DNA of 55,389 nt, from assembly GCA_903873475.1 (NCBI GenBank), contig CAIQON010000252.1, positions 1-55,389 on the forward strand. Direction: 5' to 3'. Source of the DNA: an uncultured bacterium. GTDB lineage: Bacteria > Pseudomonadota > Gammaproteobacteria > Burkholderiales > CAIKXV01. Shown here one piece after another: positions 15,724 to 24,340 of this stretch. Position 1 is the stretch's first letter, and every line of letters starts with the position of its first letter. Made by a program: the position numbers and the translations under genes. Below the pieces are notes generated by a model. The model saw only the letters and a list, made by a program, of their open reading frames with translations, was not told where the DNA came from and ran no database searches.

Positions 15724-17157
15724 TCAAGAGCCCCGTCTGCGGCACGCCCGCAACAGCACGCCGACATCGGGCAGCCCGTCCACCTGCCACAGCTGGTCGA
15801 GCAGCCGCCGCGCCCGCGCCGCCGGCAGCACGGTGCCCGCCAGCGCGAGGAACTTCGCCTCCAGTTGCGCGTCGCTCACCGGGCGGCCCGGACTCCCGGT
15901 CGCATGTTCGACCGCCTGACGCAGCACCCGCCCGTCGGCCAGCGACAGTTCGACCTCGCAGCCGTGCTGCGGCATCGCAGGGTCTGGCGCCATCTCGATC
16001 AACCGCCGCACGCCGGCCACCACTGGGTCATGCACCCGCGCATCGGTGAACTGCGCGGGCAGGCAGGTGCCATCGACGAACGCTGCCGCCATCGCATGCT
16101 GGAACGACAGGCGCGCGGCCAGGCCATCGGCGGGCTCGGGACGGCTCTCCAGCCGGATCGCGAGCGGGTTCACCCGTCCGCCGATACGCACCACCTGCGA
16201 AGGCTGCACGCCGGGCTGCGTGCGCAGCGCGAGCATCGCATCGACCATCGGGTGGCTGAGGATCGCCGATGCGTAGGGCTTGGGCGCGTTATCCATTAGC
16301 AGCCAGCGCTCGCCGAGGCCGTCGACGATCGCCGCCGCGTCGAACGCCCCGGCGGCAAAGGCCTGCGCGAAGCCGTGCGGCCCTTCGAGGATGCGCCGGG
16401 TGCTGCTGAAGCCGCGCTGCGCCATCAGCGCGGCGAGCAGCCCGGACTGCGCAGCGCGCGCCGGGTGGAACGCCTTGGTCATCGTGCCGAAGGTCTCGCG
16501 CAAGCCGCCGGCCTGGGTACCGGCGAGTCCGAAGGCGACGGCCATCGTCCCGGCATCCAGCCCGAGCAGGCGGCCCGCAGCGGCCGCGCTGCCGAACACC
16601 CCGGCGGTGCCGGTCATGTGCCAGAGCGCGCCATGGCGCATCTGCTGGATCGACAGCGCGACGCGGCAGCAGGCTTCCAGGCCGAGCACCGTGGCGGCGA
16701 GGAAGGCACGGCCGTCCGTGCCGCGGTCTTCGGCCAGTGCCAGCGCGGCCGGGATCGTCGGCGCGGAGGGATGCAGCACCGTCGGGAAGAAGGTGTCGTC
16801 GAAATCGTCCAGGTGGGCGAGCAGCCCGTTGGCGAGCGCCGCATGCATCAGCGGCACCCGCCGGCCGGCGCCGATCACCGTCGCGCGCGGCCGGCCGCCC
16901 TCGGCCTGCAGCACGTCGAGCAGCATCGGCAGCGCCGGGTCCTGGGTCGCGTGCAGCGCCACGCCGAACAGGTTCACCAGGCAGCGGCGGCCCTCGTGCA
17001 GCACGGCCTCGGGGATCGCCGCGGCGTCGGCCTGCGCGACGAAGGCGGCGAGCCGTGCGGTGACGCCCTCGGCTGCTCCGTCTGCCGCCGCGCCCGTGTT
17101 GCCGCCCGTGTTGCCGCCCGTGTCGCTGCCGGTGTCGCTGCCGGTGTCGCCGCCCAT
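15724..17157 (-). CDS. MmgE/PrpD-family dehydratase-like protein
   Basis: The 477-residue cytoplasmic protein belongs to the family of 2-methylcitrate dehydratase, cis-aconitate decarboxylase and iminodisuccinate epimerase. Recognisable blocks are ANGLLAHLDDFDDTFFPTVL followed by HPSAPTIPAALALAED, a helix-rich core with FGLAGTQAGGL, and DNAPKPYASAILSHPMVDAM. The latter includes the conserved Lys-Pro-Tyr region. The first 21 residues are a Gly/Asp/Asn/Thr repeat encoded by a 12-bp tandem repeat, so the true start may be later. It starts eight bases after the stop of the upstream Bug gene, so both are one operon. The pairing suggests a citrate-like or dicarboxylate substrate. Confidence 0.88.
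   Translation of the reverse strand: MGGDTGSDTGSDTGGNTGGNTGAAADGAAEGVTARLAAFVAQADAAAIPEAVLHEGRRCLVNLFGVALHATQDPALPMLLDVLQAEGGRPRATVIGAGRRVPLMHAALANGLLAHLDDFDDTFFPTVLHPSAPTIPAALALAEDRGTDGRAFLAATVLGLEACCRVALSIQQMRHGALWHMTGTAGVFGSAAAAGRLLGLDAGTMAVAFGLAGTQAGGLRETFGTMTKAFHPARAAQSGLLAALMAQRGFSSTRRILEGPHGFAQAFAAGAFDAAAIVDGLGERWLLMDNAPKPYASAILSHPMVDAMLALRTQPGVQPSQVVRIGGRVNPLAIRLESRPEPADGLAARLSFQHAMAAAFVDGTCLPAQFTDARVHDPVVAGVRRLIEMAPDPAMPQHGCEVELSLADGRVLRQAVEHATGSPGRPVSDAQLEAKFLALAGTVLPAARARRLLDQLWQVDGLPDVGVLLRACRRRGS
17096..17155. repeat. 12-bp tandem repeat, five units, at the start of the MmgE/PrpD gene
   Basis: Units on the plus strand are gtgttgccgccc (twice), gtgtcgctgccg (twice) and gtgtcgccgccc. 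On the coding strand each unit encodes GGDT, GSDT or GGNT, giving the repetitive N-terminus. Because the unit length is a multiple of three, copy-number change would alter protein length without a frameshift. Confidence 0.88.
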
Positions 17158-17164
17158 CGCGCGC

Positions 17165-18178
17165 TCAGTCCGTCTGCGCGCCGGCGGCGCGGATGATCGG
17201 CGTCCACTTGCCGATCTCCGCCTTGATGAACGCGCCGGTCGCCTCGGGCGAGCTGCCGACCGGGTCCAGGCCCAGGGTGGCCAGCGTCTCCTTCATCGAC
17301 GGCGTCTGCAGGGCCTTCACGGCTTCCGTATTCAGGCGACCGACGATCTCCTTCGGTGTGTTGCCGGGCGCCAGCAGCAGGAAGAACCCGGTCACCACAT
17401 AGCCCGGCACACCGGATTCCGACACGGTCGGCACGCCGGGCGTGACCGCCGGGCGCTTCTCGCCGGTGGCTGCGATCGCGCGCAGCTTGCCCGACTTGAG
17501 GTAGGGCATCGCCGAGGCAACGTTGCTGAACATGAAGTCGATCTGGCCGCCGATCAGCGCGGCACCGGCCGGGCCGGCGCCCTTGTAGGGCACGTGCACC
17601 AGCTTCGTGCCGGTCATCTGCTGGAACAGCACGCCGGCGAGATGGTTCGCACTGCCATTGCCCGAGGAACCGAAGGTCACCTCGCCTGGCCGCGACCGGG
17701 CCAGCGCGATGAACTCCTTCAGTGTCTTCACCGGCACCGACGGATGGGTCGACAGGTAGTACTGGCCGGAGGTGAGCTGCGTGATCGGCGCGAAATCGCG
17801 GATCGGGTCGTAGGGCAGCTTGCGCACCAGCCCGGGATTGATCACGAACTCCGGCGCCACCGTCATCAGCGTGTAGCCGTCGGCCGGCGCGCGCGCGACG
17901 ATCTCGGTGCCGATCACGGTGCCGGCCCCGGCGCGGTTCTCGACAATCACCGACACGCCCATCTGGTCACCCAGGCGCTGCGCGATCAGACGGCCCATCG
18001 CATCGGTGCCGCCGCCGGCGGCGATCGGGATCACCATGCGGATCGGCTTCGACGGATACGGCTGCGCCGCCGCATGCGGCGCGAGCGCGAGCATGGCCGG
18101 CAAGAGCACCGCGAATGCGGGCCGCGCGCGCCGCGGTGCAGCCTGCGCGCGTCTCGAAAACAATCTTCCAGCGTACAT
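17165..18178 (-). CDS. Bug/TctC-type periplasmic receptor (no. 3)
   Basis: The 337-residue protein starts at ATG 18178-18176, chosen for the AGGAGG site just upstream. A long signal peptide with an Arg-rich n-region ends near residue 38 (APHAAAQ). Family blocks are YPSKPIRMVIPIAAGGGTDA, ADGYTLM and VHVPYKGAGPAG. It is first in the operon with the MmgE/PrpD gene. The intergenic region to the divergent btuF-like gene is 173 bases and has no clear riboswitch. Confidence 0.9.
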   Translation of the reverse strand: MYAGRLFSRRAQAAPRRARPAFAVLLPAMLALAPHAAAQPYPSKPIRMVIPIAAGGGTDAMGRLIAQRLGDQMGVSVIVENRAGAGTVIGTEIVARAPADGYTLMTVAPEFVINPGLVRKLPYDPIRDFAPITQLTSGQYYLSTHPSVPVKTLKEFIALARSRPGEVTFGSSGNGSANHLAGVLFQQMTGTKLVHVPYKGAGPAGAALIGGQIDFMFSNVASAMPYLKSGKLRAIAATGEKRPAVTPGVPTVSESGVPGYVVTGFFLLLAPGNTPKEIVGRLNTEAVKALQTPSMKETLATLGLDPVGSSPEATGAFIKAEIGKWTPIIRAAGAQTD

Positions 18179-18351
18179 CCCTGCTCCTCCTGCGCACCGT
18201 CTTGACTGGGGCGGTGCGTCTGCATCGGACCGTCGTCCGGTCATGCGTCGATCATGGGCGTGCGCGTTTGCGCTGCCGGGGGGACGCAGGTTAACCTAGC
18301 CCAGCGTCAGGTGCTGCGGGACCGCCCGGCCTGCCGAACAGAGGGGCGACT

Positions 18352-19311
18352 GTGCAGCGAGGGTGGACGAAAGGCATGCGGGCAGCAGGCGTGTGGATGG
18401 CAGGTACCGTCCTTGCCGCCGCCGCGGTTGGCCTGTGCATGGCTGCCGCGCCAGCGATGATCCCTGCCACTGTCTCCACCACTGCCACCACCGCCGCGGC
18501 GATCGACCTGGTCGACGACCGCGGCCGCACGGTGCGCCTGGCCGCGCCGGCCCGGCGCATCATCAGCCTGCTGCCGTCATCGACCGAAACCGTCTGTGCA
18601 CTCGGGGGCTGCGACCGGCTGGTCGGCGTCGACCGGTTTTCGAACTGGCCGCCGCAGCTCGAGCGTCTGCCGCGTCTGGGTGGGCTCGAAGACGCGCAGG
18701 TCGAGCGCATCGTCGCGCTGAAGCCGGACCTCGTGCTGGCCACCTCGTCGGCGCGCGTGCTCGAACGGCTGGACGCGCTGCGCATCCCGGCGCTGGCACT
18801 CGAGCCGAAGACGCTCGACGACCTCCGGCGCGTGCTCGACGCGGTGGCCACGGCCCTCGGCGACCCCGCTGCTGGCGAAGCCGAATGGCGCAGGCTGTCG
18901 GCGCGCATCGATGCCGCCGCACGGCGCGTGCCGCCATCGATGCGCGGACAGCGCGCCTACTTCGAGGTGTCGTCCGCGCCGCATGCGGCCGGCGCAGGTT
19001 CGTTCGTCGGCGATGTGCTCGCACGCGTGGGCATGGGCAACATCGTGCCGGCGTCGATGGGCGCGTTCCCGAAGCTCAGCCCCGAGTACATCGTGCGTGC
19101 GCAGCCGCAGGTGATCCTCGCGAGCGACGCGGCCCTGCGCGAGATGCCGAAGCGGCCGGGCTGGCCGGCACTGAGCGCACTGCGCGATCGCCGTACCTGC
19201 GCGTTTCCCCCGGGCGCATACGACACGATCGTGCGGCCCGGCCCGAGGCTGGCCGAGGCCGCCGACCTGCTGGTCGAGTGCCTGCGCGCGCTCGACGAGG
19301 CGCGCCGATGA
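18352..19311 (+). CDS. btuF: BtuF-like periplasmic metal-chelate binding protein
   Basis: Class III (helical-backbone) binding protein for cobalamin, haem or siderophore. After a signal peptide it shows VDDRGRTVRLAAPARRIISL, LLPSSTETVCALGGCDRLVG and LVLATSSARVLERL, which are typical BtuF/FecB segments. There is no lipobox, so it should be a free periplasmic protein. GTG 18352 (with GAGGGG upstream) gives 319 residues, and ATG 18376 is an alternative. It heads a three-gene operon with permease and ATPase genes in four-base overlaps. The cobalamin role is inferred from family resemblance. Confidence 0.82.
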   Translation: MQRGWTKGMRAAGVWMAGTVLAAAAVGLCMAAAPAMIPATVSTTATTAAAIDLVDDRGRTVRLAAPARRIISLLPSSTETVCALGGCDRLVGVDRFSNWPPQLERLPRLGGLEDAQVERIVALKPDLVLATSSARVLERLDALRIPALALEPKTLDDLRRVLDAVATALGDPAAGEAEWRRLSARIDAAARRVPPSMRGQRAYFEVSSAPHAAGAGSFVGDVLARVGMGNIVPASMGAFPKLSPEYIVRAQPQVILASDAALREMPKRPGWPALSALRDRRTCAFPPGAYDTIVRPGPRLAEAADLLVECLRALDEARR

Positions 19312-20312
19312 GGGTGGCGAGCGGGCGCGACGGCGGTGCAACCCTGCGCTTCGCGCTGCTGCTCACGGCCGCCAGCGCAGCGCTGCTGCTCGCCGGCCTC
19401 GCAGCCGGCAGCGACGGCTGGTCGCTGGCATGGGCGGACGAATGGATGCTGGTGAGCGAGATCCGGGCGCCGCGCTCGATCGGCGCCTGGCTCGCCGGTG
19501 CGCTGCTGGGCTTCGCCGGGGCCGTGGCGCAGGGCCTGTTCCGCAATCCGCTGGCAGACCCCTACCTGCTGGGGTCCGCAGCCGGTGCCGGCCTGGGTGT
19601 CGTGCTGGTGCTCGCCGCCGGCGGCGCCGCCGGCGCGTCGATCGGGCTGGCGGCGGCGGGTGCATTGCTGCAGGCGGGCCTGGTCGGCGCGGCCTTCGCA
19701 GGCGCCCTCTGCGGCGTCGGGCTCACGTTGCTGCTGGCGCGCGGCGCCGCCCGGCCGATGTCGCTGCTGTTGTGCGGCGTGGTGGTCGGCGTGCTGCTGA
19801 CCGCGCTGTCCGACCTGGTGATGCTCGCCTCCCCCGAGGCGATGCGCGGCAAGCAGATCTTCCTGCTGGGCAGCACCGGCTTCCTCGGATGGACCAGCAC
19901 GGCCGTGCTGGCCGCCGTGCTGGCCACGGTGCTGCCGGCCGCGATGCGGGTGTCGCGCGCGCTCGATGCGCTGGTGCTCGGCGAGGCCAGTGCCAGGAGC
20001 CTTGGCGTACCGCTGCCACAGGTACGCCTGCTGCTGGTGGGCACGATGGCCATGGCCACCGGCGCCGCCGTCGCCCAGGCGGGGCTCATCGCCTTCGTCG
20101 GCCTGGTCGCGCCGCACCTCGTACGCCGCTGCCTGAGCGTCGCACACGGGCCGCAGCTCGCGCTGTCGGCGATGGCCGGCGGCGTGCTGCTGCTCGCCAG
20201 CGACATCGCGGCGCGCACCCTGGTCGCGCCGCAGGAACTGCCGGTAGGCGTGCTGACCGCGGTGCTCGGCGGCATCTACCTGCTGGCACTGCTGCACCGG
20301 AGGCAGGCGTGA
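19308..20312 (+). CDS. btuC: BtuC/FecCD-family ABC permease
   Basis: The 334-residue protein has about nine or ten hydrophobic segments and FecCD family blocks: RAPRSIGAWLAGALLGFAGA, AQGLFRNPLADPYLLGSAAG, and near the C-terminus GLIAFVGLVAPHLVRRCLS. The cytoplasmic loop before the latter would contact the ATPase. ATG 19308 overlaps the btuF stop (ATGA), and the downstream ATPase overlaps in the same way, so the transporter is made as one translationally coupled unit. Confidence 0.9.
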   Translation: MRVASGRDGGATLRFALLLTAASAALLLAGLAAGSDGWSLAWADEWMLVSEIRAPRSIGAWLAGALLGFAGAVAQGLFRNPLADPYLLGSAAGAGLGVVLVLAAGGAAGASIGLAAAGALLQAGLVGAAFAGALCGVGLTLLLARGAARPMSLLLCGVVVGVLLTALSDLVMLASPEAMRGKQIFLLGSTGFLGWTSTAVLAAVLATVLPAAMRVSRALDALVLGEASARSLGVPLPQVRLLLVGTMAMATGAAVAQAGLIAFVGLVAPHLVRRCLSVAHGPQLALSAMAGGVLLLASDIAARTLVAPQELPVGVLTAVLGGIYLLALLHRRQA

Positions 20313-21112
20313 ACGACACGACGACGCCGCTGCAGGCCCGTGGCATCGGCGTCACCCTCGGCGGCGTGCGCGTGCTCGACGAGGTGTCCCTCGCGCTGCC
20401 CGCCGGTTGCTGGACCGCGATCGTCGGTCCGAACGGCGCCGGCAAGAGCACGCTGCTGTCGGTGCTGGCCGGCCTGCGCCGCCCCGACGATGGACAGGTA
20501 TCGGTCGGCGGCGACCCCATCGAGACACTCGCCGCCCGCGAGCGCGCGCGACGCATCGCCTGGCTCGCGCAGCAGGGCGAGGCCGACGGTGAACTGGCGG
20601 TGCGCGAGATCGTCGCGCTGGGACGGCTGCCGCACCACGGGCTCTTCGGCGCCCCCGGTGCCGACGACCAGCGCGCGGTCGACCTCGCGCTCGAGGCGGC
20701 CGGTGCGACGGCCTTCGCCGGGCGCCGGCTGGGCGAACTCTCCGGCGGCGAGCGCCAGCGCGCGCTGCTGGCGCGGGTGCTGGCGGTGCAGGCGCCGGTG
20801 GTACTGCTCGACGAACCGACCACCCACCTCGACGCTCCTCACCAGCGCGCGGTGCTCTGCTGCATCACGGGGCTGGTGCGACAGCAGGCGGCGGTCGCTG
20901 CGGTCCTGCACGATCTCACGCTTGCGCTGGCCGCAGACCGCGTGGTGGTGATGGACCAGGGACGCATCCGTGCAACCGGGAGCCCCGGAGACCCCGCGCT
21001 GCATGCGGCGATCGAGGCCGTGTTCGAACAGGCGATCGTCATCGAGCCGATCGGCCGCACCGGCGTCGACGGCACCGCCGACACGCGCTGGGTCGCAGTC
21101 CCGGCGCCCTGA
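20309..21112 (+). CDS. btuD: BtuD/FecE-type ABC transporter ATP-binding protein
   Basis: The 267-residue ATPase powers the importer. Walker A is GPNGAGKST, the Q-loop is IAWLAQQ, the signature is LSGGERQRALLARVLA, Walker B is VVLLDEPTTHLD and the switch His is in VLHDLTLA. GTG 20309 overlaps the permease stop. No outer-membrane TonB receptor (btuB-like) is in the window. A 13-bp tandem repeat follows the stop codon. Confidence 0.9.
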   Translation: MNDTTTPLQARGIGVTLGGVRVLDEVSLALPAGCWTAIVGPNGAGKSTLLSVLAGLRRPDDGQVSVGGDPIETLAARERARRIAWLAQQGEADGELAVREIVALGRLPHHGLFGAPGADDQRAVDLALEAAGATAFAGRRLGELSGGERQRALLARVLAVQAPVVLLDEPTTHLDAPHQRAVLCCITGLVRQQAAVAAVLHDLTLALAADRVVVMDQGRIRATGSPGDPALHAAIEAVFEQAIVIEPIGRTGVDGTADTRWVAVPAP

Positions 21113-21113
21113 T

Positions 21114-21152
21114 GTGTCGTACTGACGTGTTGTACTGACGTGTTGTACTGAC
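21114..21152. repeat. 13-bp tandem repeat, three copies, after the ABC operon
   Basis: The unit gtgttgtactgac occurs exactly at 21127-21139 and 21140-21152, with one change in the first copy (21114-21126). It lies between the convergent ATPase and SDR genes and does not form a hairpin terminator. Confidence 0.9.
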
Positions 21153-21164
21153 CCGGCGCCAGGG

Positions 21165-21971
21165 TCAGTCCACCGCCACCTTCAGGTACGACGAGCGCCC
21201 GCCGTCGGCCGCGATCGTCGTGCCGTTCACCATGCGCGACTCGTCCGAACCGAGGAACACGGCGATCGCCGCGATGTGCTCCGGCTCGCCGACCGAGAAC
21301 GGATAGAGCTTCTGCATGGTGATGCGCGCCTTCGCCGCCGGCGACGGGTTGTCGGAGAGCAGCCAGTCCTTGTTCTCCCAGCGCGCGATCGACCGCTCGG
21401 TGCGCACGATGGCCGGGGCGATCGCATTGGCGCGGATGTTGTACCCGACGTACTGCGCCGCCAGCGTCTGCGTGAACGACATGATGCCGCCCTTGGCCGC
21501 CGCATACGCCGGCTTCTCCGAACCCTTGAGCCCGAGGTGGGAAGAAAAGTTGATGATCGATCCGCCGCCGGCCGCGATCATGTGCGGGATGGCGTGACGG
21601 CAGCACAGGAACGGATGCAGCAGGTTGAGCGCCATCGTCCGGTGCCAGGTGTCGATATCCATCAGGTGCACCGGACGGTCTTCCTGCAGCGAGCCACCGG
21701 CGCAGTTCATGATCACGTCGAGCCGGCCGAACGCCTCGACCGTGCGCTCGACCGCATGCTTCACCTGCGCGTCGTCGGTCACGTCCGTGGGGATGAACAG
21801 CGCCTCGCCGCCTTCGGCGCGGATCTGCGCTTGCGCGGAACGGCCGGCCTCTTCATCCAGTTCGAAGAGCGCGACCTTCGCACCTTCGCGCGCGAACGCC
21901 CGCGCGGTCGCACGGGCAATGCCGGCACCCGCACCGGTGAGGAAGGCAACCTTGCCCGACATCCTGGCCAT
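21165..21971 (-). CDS. Short-chain dehydrogenase/reductase (SDR)
   Basis: The 268-residue protein has the cofactor motif TGAGAGIARA (12-21), an acidic residue after the second strand (ALFELDE) that favours NAD, NCAGG (89-93), Ser144, Tyr156 and Lys160 (YAAAK). It keeps the length of classical SDRs. The glycine-rich motif has Ala in place of the last Gly (GIA for GIG), a tolerated variant. ATG at codon 4 (MSGKV) is an alternative start. It is monocistronic and converges on the btuFCD-like operon. Confidence 0.88.
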   Translation of the reverse strand: MARMSGKVAFLTGAGAGIARATARAFAREGAKVALFELDEEAGRSAQAQIRAEGGEALFIPTDVTDDAQVKHAVERTVEAFGRLDVIMNCAGGSLQEDRPVHLMDIDTWHRTMALNLLHPFLCCRHAIPHMIAAGGGSIINFSSHLGLKGSEKPAYAAAKGGIMSFTQTLAAQYVGYNIRANAIAPAIVRTERSIARWENKDWLLSDNPSPAAKARITMQKLYPFSVGEPEHIAAIAVFLGSDESRMVNGTTIAADGGRSSYLKVAVD

Positions 21972-22051
21972 GACGACTCCGGTGCGCGCGTGAAAGGAAG
22001 CAGCGGATTCTACGCGCAGGCCCCGGCGGGACCGATGCTAGACTTTCATCG

Positions 22052-22867
22052 ATGAAGACGCGCCACCTGCCTCTCCACAGGAACGGCCGCAGCGGCGGAC
22101 GCGCCGTACGCCGTCTGGCCGCCATCCTCGGCCTGCTCGCGCTGTGTGGATGCGCGACCGTCGATCGCGGCGCGCCGAAGGCTGCGGGCGGTCCGATCGA
22201 GATCCAGGACCGGCGCCAGCGGCTGGTGACCCTCGCGCTGCAGGAGTGGACCCTTTGGGGAAGGCCACGCATCGACGCCACCGGCAGGACCCTCGGCCGG
22301 CCGGATCCTTCGGCATCGACCGCATCGACGGTTCCGCGAAACGAATATGAGCCCGACTACACCAGCCGCGTGCTGATGTACTGGTTCGTGCTTCGCGGCA
22401 GCGACTTCGCGCCGCAGCGCGCGCTGCTCGCGGACGGATCGCTGACCCCGTGGTCTGCGGTGTTCATCTCGTTCCTGATGCACGCGGCCGGCGTCCCGCG
22501 CGAGGTGTTCCCGCCCAGTGCCCGGCACTGGGACTACATCAAGCGCGCGCACGACTTCCCCGACCCGTCCGGCTTCCAGGCGCTGGATGCGACCCGCGCC
22601 GCGCCGCGGGTCGGCGACCTGATCTGCGCGACGCGTTCATGGACCGCCGGCGTGGTGACCACCTTCGCCCAGCTCGCCAGCGACGCCAGCCGCGGCACCT
22701 ACCACTGCGACCTGGTGGTCCGCGTCTCCCAGGGGACGCTCGGTGCGATCGGCGGCAACGTTCGCGATGCGGTCACCTGGACCGACGTGCCGCTCGATGC
22801 AGAAGGGCGGCTTCGGCCCACCGCCGGCAGGCCCTGGCTGACGGTGCTGCGGAACAACCTGCGCTAG
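22052..22867 (+). CDS. DUF2272-family lipoprotein
   Basis: The 271-residue protein has a lipoprotein signal peptide after an Arg-rich start (LAAILGLLALCGC; lipobox LCGC). The body matches DUF2272: TPWSAVFISFLMHAAGVP and ARHWDYIKRAHDF, a later DLICATRSW, and YHCDLVVRVSQG. Cys and His residues in these blocks recall NlpC/P60- or CHAP-like hydrolases, so a cell-wall role is possible but unproven. It is transcribed divergently from the SDR gene. Confidence 0.8.
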   Translation: MKTRHLPLHRNGRSGGRAVRRLAAILGLLALCGCATVDRGAPKAAGGPIEIQDRRQRLVTLALQEWTLWGRPRIDATGRTLGRPDPSASTASTVPRNEYEPDYTSRVLMYWFVLRGSDFAPQRALLADGSLTPWSAVFISFLMHAAGVPREVFPPSARHWDYIKRAHDFPDPSGFQALDATRAAPRVGDLICATRSWTAGVVTTFAQLASDASRGTYHCDLVVRVSQGTLGAIGGNVRDAVTWTDVPLDAEGRLRPTAGRPWLTVLRNNLR

Positions 22868-22880
22868 GCCGGCCGGCGCG

Positions 22881-23264
22881 TCACCAGATCACCCCGGCGA
22901 CCGCCACCAGGGCAACCCCTGCGAGCGCCCAGGTCAGCCGGACCGCGCGCACCCGGTTGAGTTCGACGCGCCGGACCATCTGCGTGTTCTGCTCGGCCAG
23001 TTCGCGGATCAGTTCGGCCGACGCCAGCAGCTGGCCGTGCAGGTCGGCCACCGTCGCATCGAGTGCGTCGATGCGCGCCTGGAGCACTTCCGGCGACCGG
23101 TCGTCGCGCGACCGGGCCGGCGTCCCGGCATCCACCGGTGCCTGCGCAGGCTGGCCGGCGACGGTGCTCCAGAGCTTCTTCGCACCGTCGGCGACCTTCG
23201 GCGCATTCCGGATCACGTCGGACCACGGCACCGCCTGCAGTACGGTCAACCAGCTGATTGGCAT
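22881..23264 (-). CDS. Hypothetical tail-anchored membrane protein with coiled coil
   Basis: The 127-residue protein has a central helix predicted as coiled coil (LQARIDALDATVADLHGQLL and the following EL-rich segment). A single C-terminal membrane helix follows (LTWALAGVALVAVAGVIW) with a positive stretch before it. No signal peptide is present. It begins 19 bases after the stop of a Bug gene on the same strand and converges on the DUF2272 gene. I do not recognise the family. Confidence 0.65.
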   Translation of the reverse strand: MPISWLTVLQAVPWSDVIRNAPKVADGAKKLWSTVAGQPAQAPVDAGTPARSRDDRSPEVLQARIDALDATVADLHGQLLASAELIRELAEQNTQMVRRVELNRVRAVRLTWALAGVALVAVAGVIW

Positions 23265-23283
23265 GTCGATCGCCCCTTGTCGG

Positions 23284-24300
23284 TCATTCCGCCTTGATGC
23301 CCGCCGCCTTCACCACCTTGGCCCAGGTGGCGATCTCGGACTTGATGAATGCGCCGAACGCCTGCGGGTCGAGGATGGCCGGCTCGAAATCGTTCTGCAG
23401 CATCCGCTCGCGCGTGGCCGGCAGCTTCACGATCTGCTCGATCTCGCCATACAGGCGCTGCACGATCTCGCGCGGCGTACGCGCAGGTGCCACCACGCCG
23501 TACCAGACCTGCGCCGACATGGCCGGGCCGCCACCTTCGGCGATGGTCGGCAGGTCAGGCGCACCGGACACCCGCTTCGGGCTGGTCACGCCCAGCGCGC
23601 GCAGCTTGCCGGCCTTCACGAACGGGATCGCACCGGGCGTGGATGCGAACGTGAACTGGATCTGCCCGGCGATGACGTCGGTCGTGGCCGGGCCCGCGCC
23701 CTTGTACGGCACATGCACCGCGTCGATACCGGCGAGCGTGCGGAACATCTCGGTCGCCAGGTGAGCTGCCGCGCCAGGCACCGCGCCGTAGTTGAGCTTG
23801 CCCGGACGCGCCTTGGCGTAGGCGATGAACTCCTTCACCGAGGTGACCGGCACCGACGGGTTCACCGCCAGCACGAAGGGGGCGGTCGCGACCAGTGCGA
23901 TCGGCGCGAAGTCGCGCACCGGGTCGTAGGGCAGCTTCGCAAAAAGGCTCACGTTGTTGGCGAGCGGGCCCGAGGTACCGGCGAACAGCGTATGCCCGTC
24001 AGGCGCAGCCTTGGCCGCGAGGTCGGCGCCAATGTTGCCGCTCGCCCCGGGCCGGTTGTCGACCACGACTGGCTGGCCGAGCCGCTCCTGCAGCGGCGTG
24101 GCGACGAGGCGGGCGAGGATGTCGGTCGGCCCGCCGGCCGGCAGCGGCACGATCATCCGGACCGGGCGCGCCGGATACGGGCCGGACTGCGCCAATGCCT
24201 CCATCGCCGGGAACGACAGCGCAACGCAGCCCGCGGCCACCGTTGCACGGAACCGCCGGCCGTCGGGCATGGCCAGAACCTGCATCCCATGATGCTTCAT
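23284..24300 (-). CDS. Bug/TctC-type periplasmic receptor (no. 4)
   Basis: The 338-residue protein starts at ATG 24300-24298, chosen for AAAGGGAC upstream. The signal peptide ends near residue 37 (MEALAQ). Blocks are YPARPVRMIVPLPAGGPTDI, APDGHTLF (His replaces the usual Tyr) and VHVPYKGAGPAT; the end is KAAGIKAE. It lies 40 bases after the glycoside-hydrolase-like gene on the same strand, so the receptor may serve a sugar acid released by that protein. The link is contextual only. Confidence 0.9.
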   Translation of the reverse strand: MKHHGMQVLAMPDGRRFRATVAAGCVALSFPAMEALAQSGPYPARPVRMIVPLPAGGPTDILARLVATPLQERLGQPVVVDNRPGASGNIGADLAAKAAPDGHTLFAGTSGPLANNVSLFAKLPYDPVRDFAPIALVATAPFVLAVNPSVPVTSVKEFIAYAKARPGKLNYGAVPGAAAHLATEMFRTLAGIDAVHVPYKGAGPATTDVIAGQIQFTFASTPGAIPFVKAGKLRALGVTSPKRVSGAPDLPTIAEGGGPAMSAQVWYGVVAPARTPREIVQRLYGEIEQIVKLPATRERMLQNDFEPAILDPQAFGAFIKSEIATWAKVVKAAGIKAE

Positions 24301-24340
24301 CGAAGAGTCCCTTTCGTTCATCCGTGCCTCGCTGCAGGTT

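Noticed and set aside
18179-18351. Cobalamin riboswitch before the btuF-like gene
   Set aside because: I could not find the conserved B12-box and pairing elements by eye; a covariance search would decide.
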